Shown: in pieces, positions 16,811 through 25,834 of the stretch
Position numbering within the stretch: position 1 is the first letter of the stretch
Layout: each line of letters starts with the position of its first letter
Origin: an uncultured delta proteobacterium
GTDB taxonomy: Bacteria; Desulfobacterota; Desulfobulbia; Desulfobulbales; Desulfocapsaceae
Assembly: GCA_903875445.1 (NCBI GenBank)
Contig: CAIQWD010000097.1
Span: forward strand, 1-36,576
Reading direction: 5' to 3'
Length of the DNA: 36,576 nucleotides
The notes under the pieces: model-generated
What the model saw: the letters and a program-made list of their open reading frames with translations, nothing else
Told to the model about the DNA's origin: nothing
Database searches by the model: none
Made by a program: the position numbers and the translations under genes

Positions 16811-17293
16811 AAGAGAGGCTCCGACAAAGTGTTGAGGTGATAAGAAAGGGCTTCTTCAGTGTACCCCAAAAACACATCCCAGCGAAGAGCCACCCGACCC
16901 GATGCTTCAAGCCTACCCTTTTAAAGCAGCTTTAGCAATAATTTTAGTGCCAACAGCAATAACAGGAATTAGTTCAAAACTAACCAAAGATCTTTTCAAA
17001 AATTTGTTTCTTTTTCTGCATCTGAAGACAATATGCGCTTCAACAGTCACACTCAGGTTGCTTGATTCTCTCCTCCTTTCAGTGACCGTACAAGAAAGTA
17101 ACAAATTTTCCGGAAACACAATCATAACTCAATCCAATCTTTAGCCTAACAATCTTCTTGGATAGTGAATGGTCTTCGACGTGGCAATTCTCAAAAACTT
17201 CGAGATATGTCTTGCGCAATCGAACCGTGATCTTTCGGCTTTGCAGCCGGAGTGATCATGCCCCTCACTCTCACCTTACTAGGAGATTTCGTT
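16811..17293. other. Divergent intergenic region with an A+T-rich core
   Basis: These 480 bases separate the minus-strand cytochrome operon from the plus-strand polyamine operon, so both promoters must be here. The core, about 16915-17150, is clearly richer in A and T than its surroundings. It is open in one frame on each strand, but neither translation resembles a known protein nor has a convincing ribosome site. A small stem (CGGCT-TTGC-AGCCG, 17232-17245) lies in the probable potD leader. I recognise no known riboswitch or operator. Confidence 0.4.
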
Positions 17294-18349
17294 ATGAAAA
17301 AAGTTGTGCTTTTTGCGGTATTCCTGATGTTATGTTCCTCGGCGGCGATGGCAGACACCCTGCAGCTCTTGACCTGGAAAGGCTACGCGCCCAAGGAGCT
17401 GGTCGACAAATTCGAGAAGGAGACCGGCATCAAGGTCGAAGCTACCTTTTCCAATAACGAGGAAATGATTGCCAAGCTTCGGGCGACCCGCGGTGCCGGT
17501 TTCGATCTGGTCCAGCCGAGTCAAGACCGGATTTCCTCGGTGCAGAAGGAATTCAAGATCTATCAACCCATCGACTACAAAAAGATCGATGTTGGTCAAA
17601 TCGTTCCCTCAATGCTTGAGGCGGTTAAAAAGAACACTTTGGTCGAAGGCAAATCCTATGCGGTGCCTTTCTGCTGGGGAACCTCAGGCCTAGTGGTCAA
17701 CGGTGCCCAGGTCAAAGGAGCCACCTCTTGGAAGGCGCTCATCGACCCGCAATACAAAGGGAGGATTAGCTATCGCCTGAAACGCCCGGCCTTGATTGGT
17801 CTCGGTTTCGCGCTTGGTTTTGACCCCTTCGCCCTCTATGCCGACGAGAAGGGTTACGCGGCAATGCTTGCCAAGATCGAGGAGGAGCTGATAAAGGCCA
17901 AGCCTCTTGTCAAAAACTACTGGGCCAATGGCGACCAGTTGCTCGAATCGGTACGTGCCGGCGAAGTCACCGTCGCCGAGGCCTGGGACAACGGCGCTTG
18001 GAAACTGCACGACGGAAACAAGGATATCGATTTCGTCGCTCCCGTCGAAGGTGCCCTCGGCTGGATCGACACCTTTGCCATTCCGGCTAAGGCCAAGAAT
18101 CTCGATGCCGCCTATAAGTGGATAAATTTTATAATGAAGCCGGAAAACAGTGCGGTATTCACTAACGCCGAGAAGACCGCGACCGCCGCAAAGGGTGCCG
18201 GTAAATTCATTGATCCGGCTTTCCAGGCCAATTTCGATCGTTCTTATCCCCAGACGGTCATCGACAAGATCAAATGGTATCCACCGGTCCCAGCCAAGCT
18301 GGAAGCGCTGGAAGGCAAGGTACTGGATAAGATCAAGGCCGCCAACTAA
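17294..18349 (+). CDS. potD: Polyamine (spermidine/putrescine) ABC transporter, periplasmic binding protein
   Basis: 351 residues from the ATG at 17294, with AGGAG 8 bases upstream. A signal peptide ends SSAAMA before DTLQLLTWKGY. The mature protein has the PotD/PotF pattern: an LTWKGYAPKELVDKFEKETGI start, the aspartate strand FDLVQPSQDR, VPFCWGTSGLVVN, then YWANGDQLLESVRAGEV, AEAWDNGAW and GALGWIDTFAIP, which supply the aromatic and acidic polyamine-contacting residues. It delivers substrate to the PotBC channel. It is the first gene of the operon, unlike E. coli where potD is last, and two hairpins follow it. Spermidine versus putrescine cannot be told from sequence alone. Confidence 0.88.
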   Translation: MKKVVLFAVFLMLCSSAAMADTLQLLTWKGYAPKELVDKFEKETGIKVEATFSNNEEMIAKLRATRGAGFDLVQPSQDRISSVQKEFKIYQPIDYKKIDVGQIVPSMLEAVKKNTLVEGKSYAVPFCWGTSGLVVNGAQVKGATSWKALIDPQYKGRISYRLKRPALIGLGFALGFDPFALYADEKGYAAMLAKIEEELIKAKPLVKNYWANGDQLLESVRAGEVTVAEAWDNGAWKLHDGNKDIDFVAPVEGALGWIDTFAIPAKAKNLDAAYKWINFIMKPENSAVFTNAEKTATAAKGAGKFIDPAFQANFDRSYPQTVIDKIKWYPPVPAKLEALEGKVLDKIKAAN

Positions 18350-18366
18350 CCCCGGCAAGCGGGATA

Positions 18367-18420
18367 AGTACCTTGACGAAATTCGTTTATATAAACCAAG
18401 AAACGAATTTCTAAGGTACT
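18367..18420. repeat. 54-base near-perfect inverted repeat between potD and potA
   Basis: AGTACCTT and GAAATTCGTTT on the left pair with AAACGAATTTC and AAGGTACT on the right, giving 8 + 11 bp of perfect stem with a small asymmetric internal bulge (GAC opposite T) and a 12-base loop. It starts 18 bases after the potD stop. It may be an RNA stability or processing element that raises potD levels over potA, or a small hairpin-type repeat element. Confidence 0.6.
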
Positions 18421-18431
18421 AAAAACTCCTC

Positions 18432-18461
18432 TGCATCCGGGGCCTGTTTGGCCTCGGATGC
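18432..18461 (+). terminator. Attenuator-like hairpin just upstream of potA
   Basis: GCATCCGGGGCC, loop TGTTT, GGCCTCGGATGC: a 12-bp stem with one G-T pair, directly after the 54-base inverted repeat. The following bases are C/T-rich without a proper T run, so it would be a partial terminator or a barrier to RNA decay between the binding-protein gene and the rest of the operon. Confidence 0.5.
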
Positions 18462-18474
18462 TCTCTCTCCTATC

Positions 18475-19560
18475 ATGGAAGCCGATCTTATCGTCACCTG
18501 TCTCAACAAAGAGTTCGGCTCTTTTCGCGCCGTCGAAGAAGTGTCGTTTTCAGTTGCCAAAGGAGAATTTTTCTCCATCCTCGGTCCGTCAGGCTGCGGT
18601 AAGACGACACTGTTGCGGATGATCGCCGGTTTCGAGGAGCCGAGCAGCGGCGATCTTTTGATCGGCGGCCGCAGTATGCGCGGGATCACCCCCGACAAAC
18701 GTCCGGTTAATCTGGTGTTCCAGCACCTGGCCCTCTTCCCGATGATGAACGTGGCGGAAAACATTGCCTTCGGCCTGAAGCGGCGGCGAGTGGCGGCAGC
18801 GGAAATCCGTAGGCGGACAGACGAAGTCCTCGAACGTGTCGAGCTCCCCGGATTTGGCGACAAACGCATCCATCAACTCTCCGGCGGTCAAAAACAGCGG
18901 GTTGCCATTGCCCGCTGCCTAGTGCTGGACCCCTCGGTATTGCTCCTTGATGAACCGCTCGGCGCCCTTGATCTCAAACTGCGCCAGCAGATGAAGGTGG
19001 AACTTAAGAAACTCCAGGCCAAGGTTGGAACCACCTTTATCTACATCACCCACGACCAATCGGAGGCCCTGGTCATGTCCGACCGGGTTGCCGTTATGAA
19101 CCGCGGCCGATTTGAGCAGATAGGCAGTCCGCAACAACTTTACAATGATCCCACGACTCCTTTCGTTGCCGGTTTCGTGGGCGACAGCAACCTTTGGACG
19201 GGTGTCGTTGTGGAAAAGGATGGAGAGGCAGTGAAGGTCCTCACCGATGAAGGTTTTGTTTTTCACTGTCGGCAGCGTGGCGGAAGTGGACGCAGCCGGG
19301 TCACCCTTTTTTTACGCCCCGAAGCGATGATCATCGAACCGATCGACCGGGCGGGGCTCAATATTTTCCAGGTGACGGTCAAGTCCATCCTCTTTGATGG
19401 CGCCAACAGCAGGTTATTGACTGCCACCGCTGCCGGCCACGAACTCCTGGTTGCTCTGCCCCAGAATCGTGCCTTCGACCATATCGCTCCGGCAACCGAG
19501 ATCACCCTCGGCTGGCATCCCAAAACCGGAATCGCCTTTGAACTTCTGGACCAACCATGA
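18475..19560 (+). CDS. potA: Polyamine ABC transporter, ATP-binding subunit
   Basis: 361 residues from the ATG at 18475; the frame is open further upstream, but a TTG there falls inside a hairpin. Walker A is GPSGCGKTT, the Q-loop region LVFQHLALFPMMNV, the signature LSGGQKQR and Walker B VLLLDEPLGALD with the following His in ITHDQSEAL. The C-terminal 110 residues are a TOBE-like regulatory domain (FLRPEAMII) typical of the CUT1/PotA type. The dimer hydrolyses ATP to drive polyamine import through PotB and PotC. The stop overlaps the potB start (ATGA). Confidence 0.93.
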   Translation: MEADLIVTCLNKEFGSFRAVEEVSFSVAKGEFFSILGPSGCGKTTLLRMIAGFEEPSSGDLLIGGRSMRGITPDKRPVNLVFQHLALFPMMNVAENIAFGLKRRRVAAAEIRRRTDEVLERVELPGFGDKRIHQLSGGQKQRVAIARCLVLDPSVLLLDEPLGALDLKLRQQMKVELKKLQAKVGTTFIYITHDQSEALVMSDRVAVMNRGRFEQIGSPQQLYNDPTTPFVAGFVGDSNLWTGVVVEKDGEAVKVLTDEGFVFHCRQRGGSGRSRVTLFLRPEAMIIEPIDRAGLNIFQVTVKSILFDGANSRLLTATAAGHELLVALPQNRAFDHIAPATEITLGWHPKTGIAFELLDQP

Positions 19561-20393
19561 AACGCTCCGGGATGTTTTGGATATTCATAACCCCGGTGCT
19601 GCTCTGGTTGGTTCTCCTCATCTTTCTGCCGCACCTGGATCTGCTGCTCCTCAGTTTTCGCGGCGACGCTTCCTGGACCCTCGACAACTACCGCAATTTT
19701 TTCACCGAGCCGATCTACTGGCTGACCTTTGTCCGCACCGCCCTCTATTCGATCATAACCACCCTGCTTACCCTGATTCTGGCGCTGCCCGTGGCCTTGT
19801 ATGTCACAAAAATCGCCAAGCCGGGCCTACGGGGTTTTCTGATGGTGTTGCTCATGCTGCCGTTCTGGGTGAGCGAACTGGTGCGTATCTACGGTTGGAT
19901 GATTCTTTTGCGGGAGTCTGGGGTACTGAACTATTTCCTCCAGAGTCTCGGACTTACCAATCAACCTGTGGAGATGCTCTACAATGATGCGACGATGATC
20001 ATGGGCTTGGTCTACACCTCGATGCTTTTTATGGTTATACCCTTGGTGTCGGTTATGGACAGCCTGGACAACAGCCTCATTGAAGCCGCCTGCGACCTCG
20101 GGGCAAGCAAAATATGCATCTGGCGGACGATCATCATCCCCCACTGCAAACCGGGTATTGTTTCCGGCTCAATCGTTGTGTTCATGCTGGTGCTCGGCAA
20201 CTACCTGACCCCCAACCTGATGGGCGGTAAGAATTCCCTGTGGTTTACCGAGCAGATCTACAACCAGTTCATCGCCAGCTTCAACTGGAACCAGGGGGCG
20301 GCCTTCGGCTTTCTTCTCCTGGTCCTCAGCTCGGCAATCATCTGGCTCGGACTGAAGCTGACCGGGCAACGGCTTGGGGAGTTATCATCATGA
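19557..20393 (+). CDS. potB: Polyamine ABC transporter permease 1
   Basis: 278 residues, six predicted membrane helices. The coupling (EAA) loop that contacts the ATPase reads SLIEAACDLGASKICIWRTIIIPHCKPGI, the standard E-A-A-x3-G-A-x9-P pattern. The first helix (VLLWLVLLIFLPHLDLLLLSF) and the periplasmic part between helices 1 and 2 are as in PotB. Forms a heterodimer with PotC. It overlaps potA upstream and potC downstream by 4 bases each, so the three are tightly coupled. Confidence 0.93.
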   Translation: MKRSGMFWIFITPVLLWLVLLIFLPHLDLLLLSFRGDASWTLDNYRNFFTEPIYWLTFVRTALYSIITTLLTLILALPVALYVTKIAKPGLRGFLMVLLMLPFWVSELVRIYGWMILLRESGVLNYFLQSLGLTNQPVEMLYNDATMIMGLVYTSMLFMVIPLVSVMDSLDNSLIEAACDLGASKICIWRTIIIPHCKPGIVSGSIVVFMLVLGNYLTPNLMGGKNSLWFTEQIYNQFIASFNWNQGAAFGFLLLVLSSAIIWLGLKLTGQRLGELSS

Positions 20394-21253
20394 TCAGGTC
20401 TCTGCCCCGGTCACGGGCCTACGACAGATCGTTCACCCTGTTTATGGTTCTCTACTTTCTCTTTTTATTCGCCCCGTTGCTGGTGACTTGTGTACTGGCC
20501 TTCAACAATTCCGACTTCCCTTCATTACCTTGGCACGGCTTCACGCTCGATTGGTTTTTCTCAGAGGGACCAAAGCGAGTGGGTATTTTTGCCGATGGAG
20601 AGAACCTGCGGGCCATCAGGACGAGTTTCCAGACCGCCGTCTGCGTCTCGATCCTCTGTGTAATTGTGGGGGTATGCGCCGCCTTCTTGTTTGAACAGGA
20701 AAATTTCTGGGGCAAGGAACTGCTCTATTTCCTGATGCTTGCCCCTTTAGTGATTCCGGGAGTGATCCTTGGAATTTCTCTTCTTCTTGGGGCAAACAGC
20801 ATTGGGGTCTTTTTTGAAGACGAGTTCGGCCTTGATCTGGAAATCTTTCGTCCGAGTTTTTGGCTGGTGGTATTTGGCCAGTTTTCCTTTATCACCACCT
20901 TTGTCACCCTGGTGATATCGGCCAGGCTGCGCAAATTCGACCGTAGCTTGGAGGAGGCGGCTCTTAATCTCGGTGCCGGCCCTTTCGAGGTTATTGTTCA
21001 CGTCACCCTGCCCTATCTGCGCAGTTCGATCATTGCCGCCGGGGCCGTGTCTTTTCTGATGAGCTTTGAAAATTTCAATACCACCCTCTTTCTCGTTGGT
21101 GCCCGTCCGACCCTGCCAATCAACCTCTACCTGCAGGTGAGGGATGGCTCCACCCCGGTGATCAACGCGATTTCTCTGCTCCTTATCGTCGGCACGTTTT
21201 TGCTGGCCCTTGTCAATTTCTTTTACAATCATAACAAAAACCAAATGGTTTGA
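20390..21253 (+). CDS. potC: Polyamine ABC transporter permease 2
   Basis: 287 residues from the ATG at 20390, which overlaps the potB stop; the frame is open upstream but that part is only a shadow of potB. Six membrane helices, with an EAA loop SLEEAALNLGAGPFEVIVHVTLP. The first helix is followed by a long periplasmic stretch (SDFPSLPWHGFTLDWF) typical of PotC. Partner of PotB in the import channel. An EAL-GGDEF gene begins 90 bases later on the same strand and may share the transcript. Confidence 0.93.
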   Translation: MIRSLPRSRAYDRSFTLFMVLYFLFLFAPLLVTCVLAFNNSDFPSLPWHGFTLDWFFSEGPKRVGIFADGENLRAIRTSFQTAVCVSILCVIVGVCAAFLFEQENFWGKELLYFLMLAPLVIPGVILGISLLLGANSIGVFFEDEFGLDLEIFRPSFWLVVFGQFSFITTFVTLVISARLRKFDRSLEEAALNLGAGPFEVIVHVTLPYLRSSIIAAGAVSFLMSFENFNTTLFLVGARPTLPINLYLQVRDGSTPVINAISLLLIVGTFLLALVNFFYNHNKNQMV

Positions 21254-21343
21254 CTGTAGATATACTTGTACAGCAAGTGTATCCAAGCGGGATCCACTTT
21301 GAATTGCACTCCCTATTCTCATCATTCAAGGAACTCGGCGAAG

Positions 21344-23128
21344 ATGGACAACATCACATGTGATTTACTGAATACAATAATTGAACAACAAAATATCAAG
21401 GTACATTTCCAACCGATCATTCATCTGCAAACGCAACAGATCTATGGATATGAAGGTCTGGTTCGCGGTCCGGTAAATACCGTGCTCCATTCTCCGACAA
21501 GACTTTTTGAGGCGGCAACCTGGGCGGGTCGTTTGACGGAACTCGATTTTCTTTGCCGTAAAACAGTGATCAATCGGTTCGCCCAGATGGAGTTGCCCGG
21601 CAGGCTGTTCATCAATGTCGATCCATACAGTCTGATGAATGAGCACTTCCGCGAAGGCGAAACGCTGCGTTATATTGAAGAGGCTGGACTGAAATCCAGC
21701 CAGGTCATCATTGAATTGACGGAAACCCATATTGTGGAGGATGTCCAGATGATGCAGCAGGCCATGACGCATTACCGGGACATGGGTTTCAGGGTTGCTC
21801 TCGATGATCTTGGCGCCGGCTATTCCGGATTGAAACTCTGGTCGGAGATCCATCCCGACATCGTCAAAATCGACCGGCATTTCATACATGGCATAGACGA
21901 AGACCGGACCAAGCAGCAATTTGTTAAAGCCATTCTCAGTACCGCAACCTTGCTAGGATGTAGAGTAATCACCGAAGGAGTCGAAACCGCCAAAGAATAT
22001 GCAACATTACGAATATTAGGAGTAGAAATGGTGCAGGGGTATTATTTTTCTCGCCCCGTGGAGATACCACCGCTCGTTATTTCTCCAAAATTATTCAGAA
22101 AAGAAACCCGTGATAACGCGGCAGAGGTCGAATCGCCGACTGTAGAGATCCTCCTCAAGCCGGCAATATCGGTACAGGCCGATACAAAGGTTATGCAGGT
22201 CGGCGATCTCTTTACAGCCATGCCTGAAGAAAAATCCATCGTGATTCTTCATGACAGTGAGGTCCTCGGTATGGTCTTACGAAAGGATTTTATGAATCTT
22301 TATGCGAGCCTCTACGGGAGGGCAATCTACGATAAGCAACCGATCTTTCGTTTCATGAATCGCAACGTCATGCAGGTGGAAAAGGGTTTACCTTTGGAAA
22401 AAGCCAGCTTCCGATTGACTACTTCTCTTGATATTCACACCGATGAATTCATCATCCTGGATGGCTGTTCGCTCGCCGGGAAAGGACGGATTCTCGATTT
22501 GCTTCATGAAATCACCAAACTGCAGATCACTCGGGCCCGCTACGCCAATCCGTTGACGTTGTTGCCGGGGAATGTTCCCATCCAGCAAGAGCTGCAGAAG
22601 CTTTTCAGAGAATCCGTCACCTTTGCCGTCTGCTATTTTGATCTCGACAACTTTAAACCATTCAATGATTTTTTCGGATTCAGTCGCGGCGATAAGGTAT
22701 TGCGATTGGTTTCCGAACTGTTAGTTGCCAATGTCAACGGTCAAGATGACTTTATCGGTCACATAGGAGGAGATGATTTCGTGGTCATTTTCAGGACTGA
22801 CGCCTGGCAGGCCATCATTAAGCGTATCCTGCAGCAGTTCGACAACAGTATCGGCGGTTTTTACAAGGACCATATCGGCAGCGTTATCACAGTCGCCGAC
22901 CGGGAAGGTAAGGAGAGGCAATATCCGCGAATGACCCTGTCAGTCGGGGCTGTAGTCGTCAAACCATCGGATTGGCAATGCCAGATAGACCTTTCCGAGG
23001 CGGCGGCTATTGCCAAGCACCATGCCAAATCCATTATGGGAAGTTCTCTTTTTATCTACGAAGTGGAACCCACTTTGCCAAAGGACATTTTCGCCGCTGA
23101 ATCATCCACTTCTGCATTGGCCGATTAA
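21344..23128 (+). CDS. EAL-GGDEF protein (c-di-GMP phosphodiesterase/cyclase), cytoplasmic
   Basis: 594 residues from the ATG at 21344 (AAGGA upstream). Domain order is EAL (about 5-245), a middle segment that looks like a CBS-like pair (about 268-395, TKVMQVGDLF and NVMQVEKGLPLEKA), then GGDEF (about 420-580). In the EAL domain the first motif is EGL instead of EAL, but the catalytic set appears complete: Glu37, Asn91, ELTE, Asp154-Asp155 (ALDDLGAGYSGLK), Lys175 and Glu211 (TEGVET). The cyclase motif is GGDDF (475-479), an accepted functional variant; the RxxD inhibitory site is absent. There is no membrane helix or signal peptide. It probably breaks down c-di-GMP, perhaps gated by the middle domain; cyclase activity is also possible. 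Confidence 0.88.
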   Translation: MDNITCDLLNTIIEQQNIKVHFQPIIHLQTQQIYGYEGLVRGPVNTVLHSPTRLFEAATWAGRLTELDFLCRKTVINRFAQMELPGRLFINVDPYSLMNEHFREGETLRYIEEAGLKSSQVIIELTETHIVEDVQMMQQAMTHYRDMGFRVALDDLGAGYSGLKLWSEIHPDIVKIDRHFIHGIDEDRTKQQFVKAILSTATLLGCRVITEGVETAKEYATLRILGVEMVQGYYFSRPVEIPPLVISPKLFRKETRDNAAEVESPTVEILLKPAISVQADTKVMQVGDLFTAMPEEKSIVILHDSEVLGMVLRKDFMNLYASLYGRAIYDKQPIFRFMNRNVMQVEKGLPLEKASFRLTTSLDIHTDEFIILDGCSLAGKGRILDLLHEITKLQITRARYANPLTLLPGNVPIQQELQKLFRESVTFAVCYFDLDNFKPFNDFFGFSRGDKVLRLVSELLVANVNGQDDFIGHIGGDDFVVIFRTDAWQAIIKRILQQFDNSIGGFYKDHIGSVITVADREGKERQYPRMTLSVGAVVVKPSDWQCQIDLSEAAAIAKHHAKSIMGSSLFIYEVEPTLPKDIFAAESSTSALAD

Positions 23129-23140
23129 TTGCCGCCATCG

Positions 23141-23168
23141 CATCATTTCACAGTTATGTGAAATGATG
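23141..23168. terminator. 12-bp perfect hairpin upstream of the chemoreceptor
   Basis: CATCATTTCACA, loop GTTA, TGTGAAATGATG: a perfect 12-bp stem 13 bases after the EAL-GGDEF stop. No T run follows, so it is either a weak terminator or a dyad operator for the chemoreceptor gene 57 bases further on. Confidence 0.45.
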
Positions 23169-23225
23169 CTCAAGAAATGAAGGAAGAGCCAATTGGTAAT
23201 CGGTAGACATCAAAAAAGGAAGTAT

Positions 23226-24956
23226 ATGCTCCAAAAGTTAACTATATTTTCAAATCCAGTCTTTCGGCCAATGCACTGGCTTTATCTTAGAAGTTTCGGC
23301 CGTATTCAGCTTACAATTCGAAGCCGAATTTGGTTATTGAATTGTGTCGCCATAGCAGCACTTGCCGCAATAATCGTCTTCAGTTTATTTCAGACGCAAC
23401 TGACACAGAGTTCCATTGAAGATATTATTCAAAACAGTTTCCCCGGTGTATTACTGGTCACCGATATGGAATCCACTCTTCATCGACTGCAGGCCGATGC
23501 TGCCGGAATGGCAATAGAATCTGATAAAAACCAGCTGATGAAGGAGCAAGCACACGTCGATCAGGCCCACAAAGATGTCATGCTGATGCTGGATAAATGC
23601 TCAATCCTCTTGATTTCCGACAAACAACAGGGGTTGCTTTTGGAACTCAGAGATAGTTTGAAGGGCTACTTTAAGGCATTAGAAAGCCTTAGCAAAATGG
23701 CTGTTACCGGAAATCAAGAAATCGCTATGGCGGTGTTGGCTGGTTCGGTGAAACCCTCCCTCGTTGAGGTTCAGCAAGTGGCAGATACTTTGCGGATCGA
23801 AGCTGAGCGTAACCAGGACGCTGCAACTCTGAACCTCAAAATGGGTATGCGGCATGCTGCCATACGCTTTATCGTTGTGGGGATACTGACATCTATTTTA
23901 TTGTTAAATATCGGAATGATACTGCAGCGACGAATTCTTCGTCCACTCTGCCAAATGAATGCAACTATCCAGAAAATAACACAAGATCTTGATTTTACGC
24001 AGAGAGTCCCTCATCAAGGTAATGATGAACTAGGGCGCTCAATAGCTGCCATCAATCAACTGCTTGCCACTTTACAAGAATGCCTCACCGAGATGATTGC
24101 AGTGATACATAAAAGCATTCAAGCGACAGAAATAGTGCGCGAGGATGCCAATATCGTTGAAGGTATTGCTGCATCAGGCACGATTGCCGCAACGAATATA
24201 CATGTTACAGCTGTGAACCTTGCAGAGCATATCCGGAAGATTGCCCGGCATAGTATGGATGCGGCCGACATTGCACAGCATTCTGGTCTAATTGCCACTG
24301 AAAATGCCGAAATAATCCGATCGGGAGTAGCCGAGATTGACGGCGTGGAGGGCATTGTCAAGCAGGCCGCTGATCGTATTTTTGCATTGGTTGATGCTTG
24401 TCAGAAAATTGGAGGGGTCGTAGAGAATGTGCAAAATATTACAAAACAGACAAAACTACTCGCACTCAACGCCCACATTGAAGCGGCTCGAGCCGGTTCA
24501 CTCGGCCGTGGGTTTGCAATTGTCGCAGGCGAGGTGAAGAACCTGGCAGTAGCAACGGAAGAAGCAGCGCAAGAGATTGGCAGGCGTGTCGTTGATATGG
24601 AGATTATTTCGACGGAATCGGCAGATGCAATAAATCGGATGATCGATCATGTGAATGTCAGCATCTCAGCCACACGTCCGGCTGGAGAGGCCGTAGCCCA
24701 GATAGAACGAGAAACTATAAAAGTACTTAACGTTGTTGCAGAGATTTCCGACGCTATCAAGGCAGGCGACCAGTCAGGGGACGAAATCATTCATCTCTCA
24801 AACTCCATTACCGGATTATTGCAAAACGCCCAATCGGCAGCCCATCGGACTACCGACTCTGCTGATCACATCCAAGCTATCGCTCAACACCTCACAGGAA
24901 TTATTGAGCGTTTTCGTATTGTCCCTGCATCCGATTTTAGGACACTAAAAAATTGA
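23226..24956 (+). CDS. Methyl-accepting chemotaxis protein
   Basis: 576 residues from the ATG at 23226 (GGAAG just upstream; a TTG at 23193 is an alternative). TM1 is at about 36-56, followed by a periplasmic sensor of about 150 residues that looks all-helical (four-helix-bundle type), TM2 at about 207-228, HAMP (ILRPLCQMNATIQKI) and a long cytoplasmic coiled coil. The conserved signalling tip is VENVQNITKQTKLLALNAHIEAARAG split over about 410-440, including the E-A-A-R-A-G hairpin that contacts CheA and CheW. No C-terminal pentapeptide for CheR is seen. The ligand is unknown; the neighbouring polyamine operon makes a polyamine-related signal conceivable but unproven. Confidence 0.92.
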   Translation: MLQKLTIFSNPVFRPMHWLYLRSFGRIQLTIRSRIWLLNCVAIAALAAIIVFSLFQTQLTQSSIEDIIQNSFPGVLLVTDMESTLHRLQADAAGMAIESDKNQLMKEQAHVDQAHKDVMLMLDKCSILLISDKQQGLLLELRDSLKGYFKALESLSKMAVTGNQEIAMAVLAGSVKPSLVEVQQVADTLRIEAERNQDAATLNLKMGMRHAAIRFIVVGILTSILLLNIGMILQRRILRPLCQMNATIQKITQDLDFTQRVPHQGNDELGRSIAAINQLLATLQECLTEMIAVIHKSIQATEIVREDANIVEGIAASGTIAATNIHVTAVNLAEHIRKIARHSMDAADIAQHSGLIATENAEIIRSGVAEIDGVEGIVKQAADRIFALVDACQKIGGVVENVQNITKQTKLLALNAHIEAARAGSLGRGFAIVAGEVKNLAVATEEAAQEIGRRVVDMEIISTESADAINRMIDHVNVSISATRPAGEAVAQIERETIKVLNVVAEISDAIKAGDQSGDEIIHLSNSITGLLQNAQSAAHRTTDSADHIQAIAQHLTGIIERFRIVPASDFRTLKN

Positions 24957-24980
24957 ATAAAAACTATGGCAGAGGAGCAA

Positions 24981-25832
24981 TCAACCGAACCGACCGGTGA
25001 CGTAATCTTCCGTGTCCTTATTATCCGGGTTTAAGAAGATTTTACTAGTCGCCCCGAACTCCACCAGTTTACCCATATACATATAGGCGGTGTAGTCGGA
25101 AACTCTGGCCGCTTGCTGCATATTATGGGTAACGATGATGATCGTGATCTTTTCCTTGATAACCCCGATGAGTTCTTCTATTTTCGAACTCGCTATCGGA
25201 TCAAGGGCTGAACAGGGTTCATCCATAAGGAGGACATCGGGTTCCACGGCCAAGGCCCTGGCAATGCAGAGTCGCTGCTGCTGGCCTCCGGACAGTGCCG
25301 TGCCGGGGTAATGAAGTTTATCCTTTACCTCGTCCCAGAGGGCGGCATCCTGCAGGGCCTTGGAAACCCTCCCGGCAATTTCATCTTGGCTGTATCCACC
25401 ATACAAGCGCAAGCCATAGGCAATATTATCGAAGATGCTCATGGGGAAGGGGGTTGGTTTCTGAAAGATCATTCCCACTTTGCGGCGAAGATGCAGCGCC
25501 GGGATGGCCGGATCAAGGATATTGATCCCGTCCATCCAGATTTCGCCCTCGGCCCGGAACCCTTTATAAAGTTCGAACATTCTATTGTAGGTTCGGATAT
25601 GGGTGGATTTGCCGCAGCCGGACGGGCCTATGAATGCCGTCACCCGCTTGTCGGCTATATCCAACGTATTATCAAACAGGGCCTGCTTATCGCTGTAAAA
25701 AAAATTGAGATTACGGATGGAAAGTTTGATCTCGCCCATTTCCTGTTTTTTATGTGGTCCCAATTCCATCCCCTCGTTTTCTCTCTTCATTTCTATTTTC
25801 TTTCGGAATTTTGCCTGTTTGTCCATGATCAT
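24981..25832 (-). CDS. pstB: Phosphate ABC transporter, ATP-binding subunit
   Basis: 283 residues from the ATG at 25832, 2 bases after the pstA stop and with GGGGAGAA about 10 bases upstream; the frame is open further into pstA but that part is a shadow. A charged extension of about 33 residues precedes the ABC domain. Walker A is GPSGCGKST (69-77), signature LSGGQQQR, Walker [13 protein letters not shown], and the H-loop [21 protein letters not shown] is specific for PstB. After Walker A it has HIRTYNRM where LLRTFNRM is usual. It powers high-affinity phosphate uptake through PstC and PstA. Last gene of the pst cluster, convergent with the chemoreceptor. Confidence 0.95.
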   Translation of the reverse strand: MIMDKQAKFRKKIEMKRENEGMELGPHKKQEMGEIKLSIRNLNFFYSDKQALFDNTLDIADKRVTAFIGPSGCGKSTHIRTYNRMFELYKGFRAEGEIWMDGINILDPAIPALHLRRKVGMIFQKPTPFPMSIFDNIAYGLRLYGGYSQDEIAGRVSKALQDAALWDEVKDKLHYPGTALSGGQQQRLCIARALAVEPDVLLMDEPCSALDPIASSKIEELIGVIKEKITIIIVTHNMQQAARVSDYTAYMYMGKLVEFGATSKIFLNPDNKDTEDYVTGRFG

Positions 25833-25834
25833 AT

